A DNA stretch of 64,000 bases from Eucommia ulmoides (taxonomy: Eukaryota > Streptophyta > Magnoliopsida > Garryales > Eucommiaceae): the NCBI GenBank assembly GCA_016647705.1, contig CM028329.1, positions 61,645,231-61,709,230 of the forward strand. The letters are read 5' to 3'. Under the pieces are notes generated by a model. It saw nothing but the letters and a program-made list of their open reading frames with translations. It did not search any database and was not told the origin of the DNA. Both the position numbers and the translations under genes were made by a program. Positions 47,335-61,019 of the stretch are shown here, piece by piece (the first letter of the stretch is position 1; each line of letters begins with the position of its first letter).

Positions 47335-50300
47335 TAGTACTCATTCTCAATACGATAGTGGGTCGTACCATATTGCCTGAGATTGAAGGACATAAATAAC
47401 ACATAAGGCAACACTAAACTAAAACACTTAACAAACGTTAAACAGAAAAAAAATAGAATAAATTTCAGGAACCAAAAAATAATATGTCTCGATAGTGTTC
47501 CCTATTTCTTTTTAAGCGTTTCTGTTTTAAGAAAAAACCTAAGCAAACACTAAACATAAACAACAAACAAAAACACTAAACCAAAATAGAAACACTAAAT
47601 TGAAACATAAATTAAGAACACAATGACCACAGTTTACTAATTCTCTTCATAGAGTGTTATGTTCTAAGAAGAAACTAAACTAAAATACTTAACAAATGAT
47701 AAACAGGAAAAAAAAATAGAACAAATTTCAGGAACCAAAAAATAATATGTTTCGATAGTGTTCCCTATTTCTTTTTAAGCGTTTCTGTTCTAAGAAAAAA
47801 CCTAAGCAAACACTAAACATAAACAACAAAACAAAAACACTAAACCAAAATAGAAACACTAAATTGAAACATAAATTAAGAACACAATGAACACAGTTTA
47901 CTAATTCTCTTCATAGAGTGTTTATGTTCTAAGAAGAAACTAAACTAAAACACTTAACAAATGCTAAACAGGAAAAAAAAATAGAACAAATTTCAGGAAC
48001 CAAAAATTAATATGTTTCGATCGTGTTCCCTATTTCTTTTCAGCGTTTCTTGTTCTAAGAAAAAACCTAAGTAAACCACTAAACATAAACAAACAAACAA
48101 AAACACTAAACCAAAATAGAAACACTAAATTGAAACATAAATTAAGAACACAATGAACACAGTTTACTAATTCTCTTCATAGAGTGTTTATGTTCTAAGA
48201 AGAAACTAAACTAAAACACTTAACAAATGCTAAACCGGGAAGAAAAAAAAATAGAACAAATTTCAGGAACCAAAAATAATTTGTTTCGATAGTGTTCCCC
48301 TATTTCTTTTTAAGCGTTTCTGTTATAACGCACTTTGCGAATTGAATGCGTTCTTACCTATAACACATCGAAAGTTTTTTTCTTCTTCAAAAAACCTTGT
48401 TGCAAACCAAACAGAACATGAACAGAAACAAAAAAACAGGAACAAAAACAAAAACAGCAGGAACAGAAACAGAAACAGGAAACAAAACAGAAAACAGGAA
48501 CAGGAACCGAAAACGCGAACGGAACAGAAACAACAGGAACACAGTTTTTTTTTTTAAATCCTCACATATAATAATCACAGTTTTTGTTCGAAAATAGAAA
48601 CACTAAATTGAAACATAAATTAAGAACACAATGAACACAGTTTACTAATTTCTCTTCATAGAGTGTTTATGTTCTAAGAAGAAACTAAACTAAAACACTT
48701 AACAAATGCTAACAGAAAAAAAAAATAGAACAAATTTTAGGAACCAAAAAAATATGTTTCTATAGTGTTCCCTATTTCTTTTTAAGCGTTTCTGTTCTAA
48801 GAAAACCAAACGCTAAACAGAAACAACAAACAAAAACACTAAACAAAATAGAAACACTAAATTGAAACATAAATGAACACAATGGATGACTGAACTGAAA
48901 CTGAATGTGAACAAAGCAACGAACCTGGTGAGCTAAATCAAAATAACGTCAGCAGCTTTTGGTGTCTTGTTAATGTTCTAACGCACTTTGCGAATTGAAT
49001 GCGTTCTTACCTATAACACATTGAAAGGTTTTTTTTTTCTTCAAAAAACCTTGTTGCAACCAAACAGAACATGAACAGAAACAAAAAAAGAGGAACAAAA
49101 ACAAAAACAGCAGGAACAGAAACAGAAACAAGAAACAGAAACAGAAAACAGGAACAGGAACCGAAACAGCGAACGGAACAGAAACAGGAATTGGTCATTG
49201 TTTGGTGTTCAATCTTGTAATGGTCTGATTAAGGTGTAATTTGAAAGTAGCTTTTTGTCAGTTTTGGATATAGTTTTTAGGGTAAATTGCACTTTTGGTC
49301 ATCTAATTTGCACGTTTTTATGTGGCTAAATCATACTTTGCACCCCTAATGTTTGGGCACAGTCTTAGTTTACCCCCCTGATGTTATAGGCCCCATTTGG
49401 TTATTGTTTGTGTTCCCTGATTCTTGTTTACCCCCCCTGATGTTATAGGCCCCCTGATGTTATAGGCCCCATTTGGGTTTAATGTACATAAACACGTTTA
49501 ATAGTTATTTGGGATTATTTCTTGAATTACTTGAGAATCGGAGAAACAAAAAAATGTTGATTCCTCTTTGCTCCTACAAAATTATTCTCATACCATCCCG
49601 TCGATCACTATCACCACCACCATTACCACCCGTTGACCACCGTCATCCCGTTGGCCACCACCACCCACCGACCACCATACATTTAAAGGAAAAAAAAAAG
49701 AACAAATGTCGCAACCAAACAGGTTTCTTGTTTTTGTTCTTATAAATGAAAAGAAACAACGGTCATTATCAAACATGAACAGAAACAAAAAACAGGAACA
49801 AAAACAGAAACAGCAGGAACAGAAACAGAAACAGAAACATGAAACAAAAACAAAAACAATTCATAAACAGAAACAGAAACCGAAACCAAATGCTACCTTG
49901 TGAGGAGTGTTGAGATCAAATTGCTTGTATTTCGGTGACGCATTTGGTTAGTGTGAACTGTTTCTTCTCCCAGAAAACTTTGTTCTGTTCCCAGAAAACT
50001 TTGTTTCTGTTCTGTTTCTGTTATGATTTATAAATTCTGTTTTAGTGTTTCTGTTCCTAAACATGGTGAAAATCTGAGATATAAAATAAAATATTTTTTA
50101 TTTTCCAATTTTCACCACCACCATCACCACCCGCTGACCACCGTCATCCCGTTGGCCACCACCACCCACCGACCACCATACATTTAAAGGAAAAAAAAAA
50201 AAAAGAACAAATGTCGCAACCAAACAGATTTCTTGTTTTTGTTCTTATAAATGAAAAGAAACAATGGTCATTATCAAACATGAACAGAAACAAAAATAGA

Positions 50301-53300
50301 AACAGCAGGAACAGAAACAGAAACAGGAAACAGAAACAAAAACAATTCATAAATAGAAATAGAAACAGAAACCGAAACCAAATGCTACCATGCGAGGAGC
50401 GTGAGATCAAATTGTTTGTAATTAGGTGACGCATTTGGTTAGTGTTAACTGTTTCTGCTCCCAGAAAACTTTGTTTCTGTTCTGTTTCTGTTCTGATTTA
50501 TAAATTCTGTTTTAGTGTTTCTGTTCCTAAACATGGTGAAAATCTGAGATATAAAATAAAATATTTTTTATTTTTTATTTTTCAATTTTCACCACCACCA
50601 TCACCACCCGCTGACCACGGTCATCCCGTTGGCCACCACCACCCACCGACCACCATACATTTAAAGGAAAAAAAAAAAAGAACAAATGCCGCAATCAAAC
50701 AGGTTTCTTGTTTTTGTTCTTATAAATGAAAAGAAACAATGGTCATTATCAAACATGAACAGAAACAAAAAACAGGAACAAAAACAGAAACAGCAGGAAC
50801 AGAAACAGAAACAGAAACAGGAAACAGAAACAAAAACAATTCATAAACAGAAACAGAAACCGAAACCAAATGCTACCTTGCGAGGAGCGTTGAGATCAAA
50901 TTGTTTGTATTTAGGTGACGCATTTGGTTAGTGTTAACTGTTTTTGCTCCCAGAAAACTTTGTTTCTGTTATGTTTCTGTTATGATTTATAAATTCTGTT
51001 TTAGTGTTTCTGTTCCTAAACAAGGTGAAAATCTGAGATATAAAATAAAACATTTTTTATTTTTTATTTTCCAATTTTCACCACCACCATCACCACCCGC
51101 TGACCACCGTTATCCCGTTGGCCACCACCACCCACCGACCACCATACATTTAAAGGAAAAAAAGAAGAAGAACAAATGCCGCAACCAAACATGTTTCTTG
51201 TTTTTGTTCTTATAAATGAAAAGAAACAATGGTCATTATCAAACATGAACAGAAACAAAAAACAGAAACAAAAACAGAAACAGTAGGAACAGAAACAGAA
51301 ACAGGAAACAAAAACAGAAACAATTCATAAACAGAAATAGAAACAGAAACCGAAACCAAATGCTACCTTGCGAGGAGCGTTGAGATCAAATTGTTTGTAT
51401 TTAGGTGACGCATTTGGTTAGTGTTAACTGTTTCTGCTCCTAGAAAACTTTGTTTCTGTTCTGATTTATAAATTCTGTTTTAGTGTTTCTGTTCCTAAAT
51501 ATGGTGAAAATCTAAGATATAAAATAAAACATTTTTTATTTTTATTTTTCAATTTCGTTCTAAGAATTAAGGGGGGGAAAAACTAACCAAACGCCACCTG
51601 AAGCCTATGTTTTAGTGTTGCTGTCAGATTTTAAAAAGCAAAACACTGGGAACAGTAAAGAACTGTTCCTAGATTTCCATTTCAAGTTTTCTGGAAACAA
51701 AACCATATAGGAAAATTTCAGGAACCAAAAAAAAAAAAAAAACACTTAACAAATGCTAAACAGAAAGAAAAAAAAAAAAAAAACAAACAAATTTCAGGAA
51801 CCAAAAATAACACATCAAAAGGTTTTTTTTTTCAAAAAACCTTGTTGCAACCAACAGAACATGAACAGAAACAAAAAAAACAGGAACAAAATAGAAACAA
51901 ATGAATAGAGATAGGAGAGTACCTATGAATGGAGATGATGAAGCTTTGGGCGGCTGACGACCATCCAAATACGACCGTCGGCAACCTTCACCGTCCAAGC
52001 CCTTGACTGAAACAGAAACAAAAACAATTCATAAACAGAAACAGAAATAGAAACAGAAACCGAAACCAAATGCTACCTTGCGAGGAGCGTTGAGATCAAA
52101 TTGTTTGTATTTAGGTGACGCATTTGGTTAGTGTTAACTGTTTCTACTCCCAGAAAACTTTAAATAGAGAGAAAATTTTTGTTTTAGTGTTTCTGTTCCT
52201 AAACATGATGGAAATGAACAAAAATATGGGGAAGAAAAAAGCAAAACACTGGGAACAGTAAAGAACTGTTCCTAGATTTCCATTTCAAGTTTTCTGGGAA
52301 CAAAACCATATAGGCAAGTGAAAAAATAGAATAAATTTCAGGAAAAAAAACCTAAGCAAACACTAAACACTAAACACTATACACTAAACATAAACAACAA
52401 ACAAAAACACTAAACCAAAACATGAACAGAAACAAAAAACAGAGACAATTCATAAACAGAAACAGAAACAGAAACCGAAACCAAATGCTACCTTGCGAGG
52501 AGCGTTACGATCAAATTGTTTGTATTTAGGTGACGCATTGGTTAGTGTTAACTGTTTCTGCTCCCAGAAAACTTTGAATAGAGAGAAAAAACGAAAACAA
52601 ACCAAATTAGTTTCTGTTCTAATTTATAAATTTTGTTTTAGTGTTTCTGTTCCTAGATTTCCATATCAAGTTTTCTGGGAACAAAACCATTTCAAGTTTT
52701 CAAGAACAAACGTTAAACAGAACATAAACAATGAACACAGAACATGAATACAATGAACACAGAACATGAACAGAAACCAAACAGAACATGAACAGAAACA
52801 AAAACAGGAACAAAAACAGAATGCTACCTTGCGAGGAGATGATGAAGCTATCTTCACCGTCCAAGCCCTTGACTGAAACAGAAACCGAAACCAAAACAAT
52901 GAACACAGAACATGAACACAATAAACACAATCCAAATTAGTTTATGTTCTGATTTATAAATTCTGTTTTAGTGTTTTTGTTCCTAAACATGGTGGAAATG
53001 AACAAAAATATGAGAAAGAAAAAAGCAAAACACTGGGAACAGTAAAGAACTGTTCCTAGATTTCCATTTCAAGTTTTCTGGGAACAAAACCATATAGGAA
53101 AGTGAAAAAATAAAATAAATTTTCATTTCAAGTTTTCAAGAACAAACGTTAAACAGAAAAAAAATAGAATAAATTTCAGGAAAAAAACCTAAGCAAACAC
53201 TAAACACTAAGCATAAACAACAAACAAAAACACTAAACCAAAACATGAACAGAAACAAAAAAACAGAAACAATTCATAAACAGAAACATGAACATAAACA

Positions 53301-54160
53301 ATGAACACAATGAACACAGAACATGAACAGAACATGAATAGAAACCAAACAGAACATGAACAGAAACAAAAAACAGGAACAAAAACAGAATGCTACCTTG
53401 CGAGGAGATGATGAAGCTACCTTCACCGTCCAAGCCCTTGACTGAAACAGAAACCGAAACCAAAACCACAGAACATGAACAGAACATGAACAGAAACAAA
53501 AAACAGGAACAAAAACAGAATGCTACCTTGCGAGGAGATGATGAAGCTATCTTCACCGTCCAAGCCCTTGACTGAAACAGAAACCGAGACCAAAACCAAA
53601 TGCTACCTTGCGAGGGTTTTATAGATGCGAGGAGCGATTCCATTAGGGCAGAGAGGATTCGATAGGCACAGATTAGGGTACGACAAACAGAAATCTAATT
53701 CGATAGGCACAGTGAGGGAGATGATGGTGAGGAACGACACGGTTACGAAGATTAGGGAGGCGACGAAGAAGAAGAAGAGCACTCGGATTAGGGCACGGAG
53801 AAGCGGCGGACGACAGCTACAGGTCTATCAGAGTAGGGAGGCGACGGCGACTGCTTGACGGTAAGGATCTCTGGCCTTTTTTTTTTTTTTTGATAAATTG
53901 ACAGTAAGGCTCTCTGCCTTTTGTATATTGTGTGTATATTGTGTATGTGTCTATCAGAGTAGGGAGGCGACTGGACTGCTTAGGCTCTCTGCCATTTTCT
54001 CTTGTCTTTTCTCTTATCTATATGTGTGTATATTGTGTATATTATATTATAGATATAGATTATATATAGATGTTGTATATATCAAAAGACATCTAACGGT
54101 TACGAATATCCAGAGACATCCAACGGCCCTGGATGTAAATGAGCTGATTTATTATATAGA
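47335..54160 (-). mobile_element. Helitron 5' half, second representation (equals 37092-43906)
   Basis: The sequence follows 37092-43906 in order: the 265-bp array (anchor near 47475, 47735, 48000), the ~490-bp array (about 49593-51560), the VKGLDGEG segments, the leader-like block (53620-53870), and the Helitron 5' end TCTATATAATAAATCAGC at 54160. The stretches I compared differ almost only by one- or two-base indels, concentrated in the first 1.5 kb after the gap. Confidence 0.8.
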
Positions 54161-54398
54161 TAAGTGCAAGTGGTGTGGCATGTTGCTTGTGTTGAGATAA
54201 TATAATAATAATAATAATAATAATAATATTAGTGATGTGTTGAGATAATATAATAATAATAATAATATTAGTGACAACAACATATTACTTAGAGATAGAG
54301 AAAGGGAGAAGGATCGGGGAGCAGACGGGCTTAGGGATAGAGAAACGGATAAGGATCAGGGAGCATACGGTTGGTCATGAATTAAAAAAAATAAAAAA

Positions 54399-54433
<35 letters not shown>

Positions 54434-55461
54434 CAAACCTCTCTTTTTCATCTCAAAACAATTATAGTTATTTATTTATTTATAATAGGTTTTGAGTGTT
54501 TTTAGTGGTCCGATTTCAGTTCGGATTTTGGTTTCCGATTCCGGTTCAGATTTCAGGTAGAATTTCTAACTCTTTAATACATATATTTAATTTTTCTATT
54601 ATGTGATTTATGTTATTATTGTCGTTGAATTTTAACTGTTAAATAATTATGATTATATTAAAATTATGTGAAAATCATGTTAACGTGTTTTATTTGTCGC
54701 ATTAATTAAATGCACGTATGAGAGGGATTGGAGTTCTACTGAGCGTTGATTCATGATCCCACAGTTTTGATTGCAAGACCGGTGAAAGTGGAACTACCCA
54801 TGAAATTTTATTTTGAATTACCATTTAATTTGTAATAAAATTAATATAAGCGTTAATATTTGTAATGGGTTAACATTTATAATAACCATGAATACCTTTG
54901 GGATGGTTTTTGATTTCCTTCCAAATTGAAAAGGCGAACTTGGTTACTGTTTGGAGAATTATATTGGAATTGGAATTGGAATTTATAAATTCGATAATTA
55001 TAATTATCCTCGCCGCATTGTAAATTAAATATTTTTATAAAACGAATTATTGTTTACTTATCGTCGTCGCATTATAAAAATTCTCAAATTTATCACATAA
55101 TATATTGACTATTCGATTTTAGTCGATAATTATAACTGAATTGTATTTGTAAATTATTATTTTATTGTCATCGTATTGTAAAATTTAAACCGATAATTAT
55201 AATTGTATATTAAATTACAAATTTAAACGTTAGTATTAAATTGACCGGCGCCAATAATTTATTTGTGTATTTAAAAATAATGCGATGACAAGAATTTCAG
55301 CTGAATTTCTAATTAAATTGTAATAGTTGAATTTATACTTGTCGCCGACGCATTTTAAAATTTATCAGATTTCACAGAATGAAATTTTGGTCAATCAACT
55401 TTAGTGTTAATTCTCCAAGAGGAGAAATTGCGTGACGATTCTGGAAAACCAGGTCGTTACA
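54161..55461. mobile_element. Solo LTR right part, second representation (equals 43907-45198)
   Basis: It matches 43907-45198, ends GTCGTTACA at 55461 and is followed by TTAAT (55462-55466). Microsatellite lengths differ slightly. Confidence 0.7.
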
Positions 55462-55699
55462 TTAATCACTGATCAACGGCTCAATCCAGTACATGGCGAA
55501 TGAATAGACGCATTACAACAGTTTAGAATTATCTCTGATAAATAAGTAATTTCCTTTGGTCCGAAATTATTTTTGTTGAAGGTTCAACGAACCAATTGAT
55601 ACATAAAAGTTACAATTTAGTTCAAATGGAGAACCTAATTAAGTCATACTAAACCTAATTAAGTCATACTAAACCTAATTTAGGTAATGGATGATCATC

Positions 55700-55707
55700 T
55701 ATATAAA
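55700..55707 (+). promoter_or_regulatory. TATA box of glycosyltransferase copy 3
   Basis: TATATAAA lies 62 bp upstream of the ATG at 55762, in the same upstream context as copy 2. Confidence 0.65.
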
Positions 55708-55761
55708 AAAAAAACTTTTGCTTCTGGTTTAATTCAATCTGTTCTACTCTATCCCACCAAA

Positions 55762-58700
55762 ATGCGATCTCTATTTTCTGCTCCCAATTCCGCCATTTCC
55801 ACCCATCAAAACCTTGAATACAATGAAAAATCCACCTCTGTTCTTGGCACACTCTGCAAAACAATTCTAATTTCAGGTTTCGCCCTCTATTTTCTCTGTA
55901 TTTTCCTTTTCAGCACCTCAAATTGTTTTCCTTCAAAGTTGTTCTTCTCCCCTTCAAAACCCGAACCATGGATGCCTTCATTTCACGATGATGAAAACGA
56001 AGAATTCCGTCTTCTGAATTCAACCGATACTCCGACTAACATAACCCACCTCGTGTTCGGTCTCCTCGGGTCGAACGAGGCCTGGAAACACAGAAAAGCT
56101 TACACGGAGTCATGGTGGAGGCCGAACAGAACCCGGGGCATTCTCTACTTAGACGAACCCCCTTCACCGGAACTCCTCCCATGGCCGAAATCTTCTCCTC
56201 CTTACAGGGTATCAGACGATATCAGAGCCCTTCTGGAGGAAACAAAACATGTCGCGCCGATCATGGTGAGGATGGTGAATGCGATAATGGAGTTGTACAG
56301 GGATCACGACAGGGAGGGGGTGAGGTGGTACGTTATGGGGGACGATGACTCGTTGTTCTTCGTGGAGAATTGGGTTCGGGTTTTGTCTGGGTATGATCAT
56401 AACAAGTTTGTTTATATCGGCGGGCAGTCGGAGGCGATTTTGTCTGGTGTTTATTATTCGTTTGATATGGGGTTTGGAGGAGCTGGGTTTGCTTTGAGTT
56501 ATCCTTTGGTGAAAGCCATGGCGAAAGATTTGGAGAACTGTTTTAGGAGGTATCCTTATTTGAGAAGCGCAGACCTGATCACCATGACTTGTATTGCTGA
56601 TCTTGGAGTTCCGTTTACTTCCAACAGGGGCATTCATCAGGTATTTACTCTCTCTCTCATTTACACTTTTGACCCTTTAAATTTGATCATATTTTTTATT
56701 GTCGGTTATCTTTAATCCGTCGCATTTCAAACCAAGTATGTTTGAGAACGTTTCTAAAATTGTCCTCCTGTCAATTTATTTTTTTGGGTAAATTGGGTGA
56801 AAAATGATCACGTGCAATGCACATAACCAAATTTGACGGTAAAATAGGTAAATTAATTTTTTTTATATATATATATTTTTTAAGGATAAAATATGTAAAT
56901 CAAATCAAATTAAAAAAAAATAAAAATAAAAATTGAATCACCTATTTTTTCTTTAAATTTGGTCAAGTCAATGACTATTTCCCATCAAATTCAACAGGAA
57001 AAACTAACGGAACAACAATTTTGAAAAACGTTGTAAAACATATATAGGGTTTAAAGTGCGACGGATTAAAATTAACTAACAAGATAAAAATACGGTCAAA
57101 TCTAAGCGTTCGAAAGTGTAATTTTTTTATTCTTAAAAATGGTGGTTCTTGCGTAGTGATTGAGAAAGTTTCAAACTTTCAAGGGGCTTAAAATGCAATT
57201 TTAATCTCTCTAGGTTGGAATATGCTCCAACTATAAATGTTACTTGTTCTTTTTTGTTTAACTTATTGATAAAATAGTGGAATTCAACTATTTTATTATC
57301 ATAAGTTTGAAGAAGTCTAATGGGGGGCGGCTAAGCTATTTTTTTCAATGAAGGGTAAAAATGGTATTTTGAATCATTGAACACTTCTTTGAAATTAGGA
57401 TTAATTGCCTTAATTGCATTTTACTTCATTATACTTTTTAAACCTACTCCTAACAAAGTGCAAAATTAACATTCTATTGGAAAAATGAGAAAGACTTATT
57501 TGCCCTCTATTCTGAATCATGGAGACGTGCATGATTTCTGGCATCTCATGTACCTCGCTACTATTGGGCTAAAGCAACCAAATCCATTCCGTTTTGGGGT
57601 CGATAGCTCTGGTCGAGAGGGAGGTAGAATGGATTCCTTATTTGAATGGATGTCGGCCTTCTAGAAGCAACTAGTCGCTTCACGAATGCCTCTTTACTGT
57701 AGCCATGCTTTGAAAGCTACATGTAAGCTTTTAGAGCAAAAATAATTGTTCTTTAATTTCTACTGATGCAGACCCTTTAGGTTATTGTCTGGTTACATCT
57801 AAGCTTATCTACACTGACGCAAACCCAACAAGGAAAGAAATCCAATAGTATAATAAATGTCAAGAAAGCGGAGAAAATAAAATTTATTGTATAATGTCAA
57901 TTTGTTAATATAAATTTAAATGAATGCATTAATGTCTTGTAGATGAATATATTTTATTAAAGTAAATTATTTGTTTTGTTTTTTATATATATAAATACTA
58001 TTGTAAACCTTAAAAAAAAAAAGGGGCATTTTTGTCCAATCACATTTTATTTAAAAATATTATTTGCGTTTTTGGAAACATGAGACTTACTATTTTTGTT
58101 AAGTTTACTTAGATTTTGTTAGTTTCTCACTTAATTACAAGTATAGGGGAGTTATGTGTAATTTTTAAAAACACTTGCGTTGCACTCTTCTATATATTCA
58201 ACTTATATATAAAATTCTATATATTCAACTTATATATAAAATATTTATTAGATGTAATAATTATTATACAAATAAATATAATATAATTACATGTAATTTG
58301 TAATTGTAAGTAATATTACACAGGTACATGTAACTAATATTATACAGGCGTAAGAACATGCATAACTAAGTTATGCATACACAAATAAAAATCAAATTAA
58401 GAGATTAAATCAAAATTTATGCTGTAAATGGACTAACAACATATTGCATCCGTTATTGAAGACTATTCACCGATTAATTATTGTAGATCGATCTCCGCGG
58501 CGACATATCCGGTTTCCTGTCGGCGCATCCACAATTTCCGGTACTCTCTCTCCACCACTTCGACGCCATCGAACCCATCTTCCCCAACAAGGAGAGAGCA
58601 CAATCCTTGAACCACCTGATGAAAGCCGGTGAAGCCGATCAGTCTCGTCTGCTGCAACAAACGGTCTGCTACCACCGGCAAAGCAACTGGTCTTTCTCCG

Positions 58701-59753
58701 TTTCGTGGGGATATTCTGTTCATTTGTACGAGAAAGTCATTCCCCGGAGTTTTCTTAAGATACCCCTAGAGACGTTTAAGCCATGGCTCGAAGCGCAGAA
58801 GCCGTACTACATTTTCAACACGCGGCCCCTCTCCGGCGACTCCTGTGACACCCCGCATGTTTTCTTCTTTGATTCCATCGGGAGAAACGGGAAGGACGGG
58901 ATTGTTACGAGGTATGTCCGATCGTCGGATCGAGGATTGCCTCCTTGCTCGTCTATCGGATACCAGTCGCCATCGGCGGATGTTGTTTCGAGAATTGAGG
59001 TGTTTACGCCGGCGAAGAAACACAAAGAGGTGCGTTTCAAGTATTTTTTTTTGGAAAAATTATATATATATATATATATATTTGTTGTGGATTTATCACA
59101 CTTTTTGTCGTTTAAATTTTAAATTTATTTTAATCGGATAAAATTTAAAAAATTTATAAGTGATTTTAGATGAAAATTTGGTTATGCTGAACCAGTAGTC
59201 TTTGAATGAATATATTTTTATTATTTTATTAAATTTAAAACGTTTTCGGCTAAATTTTTCCTCACAACAATTCATTTCTAGAATAAGAGAAAAGAGTATG
59301 AATCCTATGTTAAATTTAACAGAATAATGAAATAACGAAAATATATACACTATGTGTTATCCAAGAAGTATTAGTCCGGTTGGTTAGGAGAAGTGTCTCA
59401 TTTTCTTGTCAACCAGGGTTCGATTCTCCTGAGAAGTACTTCAAAAATTAAAATCTTCAATTTAATCTTGAATGTACCAGGTTGATGTGAGACAATGTAC
59501 TCTTAAGATCGCTATTCGTAAATTGGTTCAAACACACTTTATCGTAAAAACAAAACTGAAAAAAAGAAGATCATGTACGTACTCATTATAATTCATTTTC
59601 TGTTTAAAATCATTAATAACGTTTTTAATTTTATGTTCAACTGTGTTATGACAGGTGGGCAAAAGTGAATGTTGTGACGTGGTAAGCTTGAGTGGTCGGA
59701 AAGTGGCAAAGGTCAAATTCAGAGCTTGCATGGAAGACGAGGTTATTGCTTAA
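55762..59753 (+). CDS. DUF604 / Fringe-like glycosyltransferase, copy 3 (complete)
   Basis: Exons 55762-56640, 58487-59029 and 59655-59753 have the same lengths and phases as copy 1 and give 506 aa. The ATG at 55762 is preferred over an upstream in-frame ATG at 55687, because the latter lies before the TATA box and copy 1 has no equivalent. The membrane anchor at about 34-51, MGDDDS and the DUF604 part are intact. Differences from copy 1 include R8P, S20Y, S46C, I48F, P52T, P53S, P65S and L71M, and His to Asn in RMV(H/N)AIMEL. None touches the DxD site. Intron 1 holds the foldback element at 56659-57127 and intron 2 the foldback fragment and SINE at about 59153-59570. Likely functional; acceptor substrate unknown. 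Confidence 0.9.
56659..57127. mobile_element. Foldback element in intron 1, copy 3
   Basis: This is the orthologous copy of the element at 25471-25972, with the same arms. The remainder of the intron (57128-58486) parallels copy 1, plus the segment around 57300-57400 that copy 1 lacks. A local TATATTCAACTTATATATAAA duplication lies near 58190-58235 (words TATATTCAACT and TATATATAAA). Confidence 0.55.
59363..59570 (+). mobile_element. tRNA-derived SINE in intron 2, copy 3
   Basis: This is the same SINE as at 28084-28290, with A-box TAGTCCGGTTGGTTAGGA and B-box CAGGGTTCGATTCTCC intact. It predates the duplication. Confidence 0.7.
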
Positions 59754-59997
59754 GGCTCTGTTTGGATTCACAAAAAAGGAAAAAATGGATAAATAGAGAC
59801 AAGTGTGATATTTCTTCTAGAAAATTAACTTTAGAATCCAATGCAACCAAAGAGGTTGTCTCTTGTAAAAAGAAAAAAAAAAAAAGTAAAAGACACAATT
59901 TTTTTTTATAGTAAATTTTGGTTTTAATTTTTCTTTTTTTTTTTTGGTAGAAATGAAAATAAAAAAACAGAAACAACAAAACAGAAAGACACAGGAT

Positions 59998-60480
59998 TAT
60001 CAATCCGGGCACAATTCGAATACTCTCTTATCCATCTCTTGAAAAATGATGTCTTCCATATCCGTAATTGGCGTCTCAAGAATCTGAAGATTGTAATTTT
60101 CCTGTGCTTCTCTCTTGGCTAGAATATCAGCACATCTATTAGTTTCCCAAGGAATGAATTGGAAAGTGTAATTATTATTAGTGAGTAGACTCCTACACTC
60201 CTCAATCATCTCCTTAAATTTATGATTTTCCGGACAAGGGTTTTGGATCAAGGAAACAGCATCTGCTGAGTCTGTCTCTACTTGTACTCTCGGATAATCT
60301 CTATCAGCTGAAATCTTGATTCCCATAATAAGACCCTGAACTCCGCTTCTAAAGCTGTGCAACTATCAATACAACCATAAAAACCAAATTGCTACGAACC
60401 CATGTTGTCCCTTAATAAACCACCAAAACCATTTTTTTCCAGGATCACTCTTAGTGTTCAAGATAAAAACTCATCACCAC
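59998..60480 (-). pseudogene. RNase H-like (RVT_3) fragment, second copy
   Basis: This is the counterpart of 28717-29200, with VQVETDSADAVSLIQNPC and FIPWETNRCADILAKRE. The N-terminal part is additionally interrupted (a stop replaces the Trp codon in the GSWQFGFYG part). LINE-derived fragment; no reverse transcriptase nearby. Confidence 0.55.
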
Positions 60481-60553
60481 CTGAAACATTTATTGTTTTG
60501 TTATTTATTACATCACTTGGGTTAGATTAGTTACAGAAAATTAAGGATTTAAT

Positions 60554-60899
60554 TGTAATACTCCAAAAATTTTATATTTTTGAAAACATTACTTTATATA
60601 AAAATTTAATATTTTTGGGGTTGTTTTCGAATCTATGGTACAAATAATATTTGATGAATTTCTTGAGTTAAATGTTTATTTCAAAACTGATTTTAAAAGT
60701 TTTGGGACTATTATGTTATTTAAAATATATTTTTAAGAATTTTAGAATATAATTAACATTTTCTTATTTTAAAAACTACCTCAACGTAAATAAATAAATA
60801 TGTAAATAAATCAAGCCAAAATGGTTTCCCTCCTTAGGAAAGAAACCATATTGGCCATATATATATATAAGTGTAAGTGGTGTGGTATATATATATATA
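60554..60899. mobile_element. Solo LTR left part, second genomic copy
   Basis: It starts TGTAATACTCCAAAAATTTT after TTAAT (60549-60553), as at 29270, and is cut at 60900 by the same Helitron junction. Several substitutions separate it from 29270-29611, so this is a true duplicate. Confidence 0.7.
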
Positions 60900-61019
60900 C
60901 TAGCGTATAACCCGTGCCTGAAGGTACGGGCATAAAACATACATCATCTATTTGAACAATTATATCAATTTATTTTATTATTCAACTTTAAAATGTTGCA
61001 TCAATAGAAACAATTACAG

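Noticed and set aside
55687-55761. Upstream start giving a 342-aa frame for glycosyltransferase copy 3
   Set aside because: This ATG precedes the TATA box and adds a segment absent from copy 1. The frame also runs past the exon 1 donor into the intron.
45498-59753. Three independent glycosyltransferase paralogs
   Set aside because: Copies 2 and 3 appear identical apart from small indels and sit on either side of the N gap within the apparent overlap. Two copies explain the data better.
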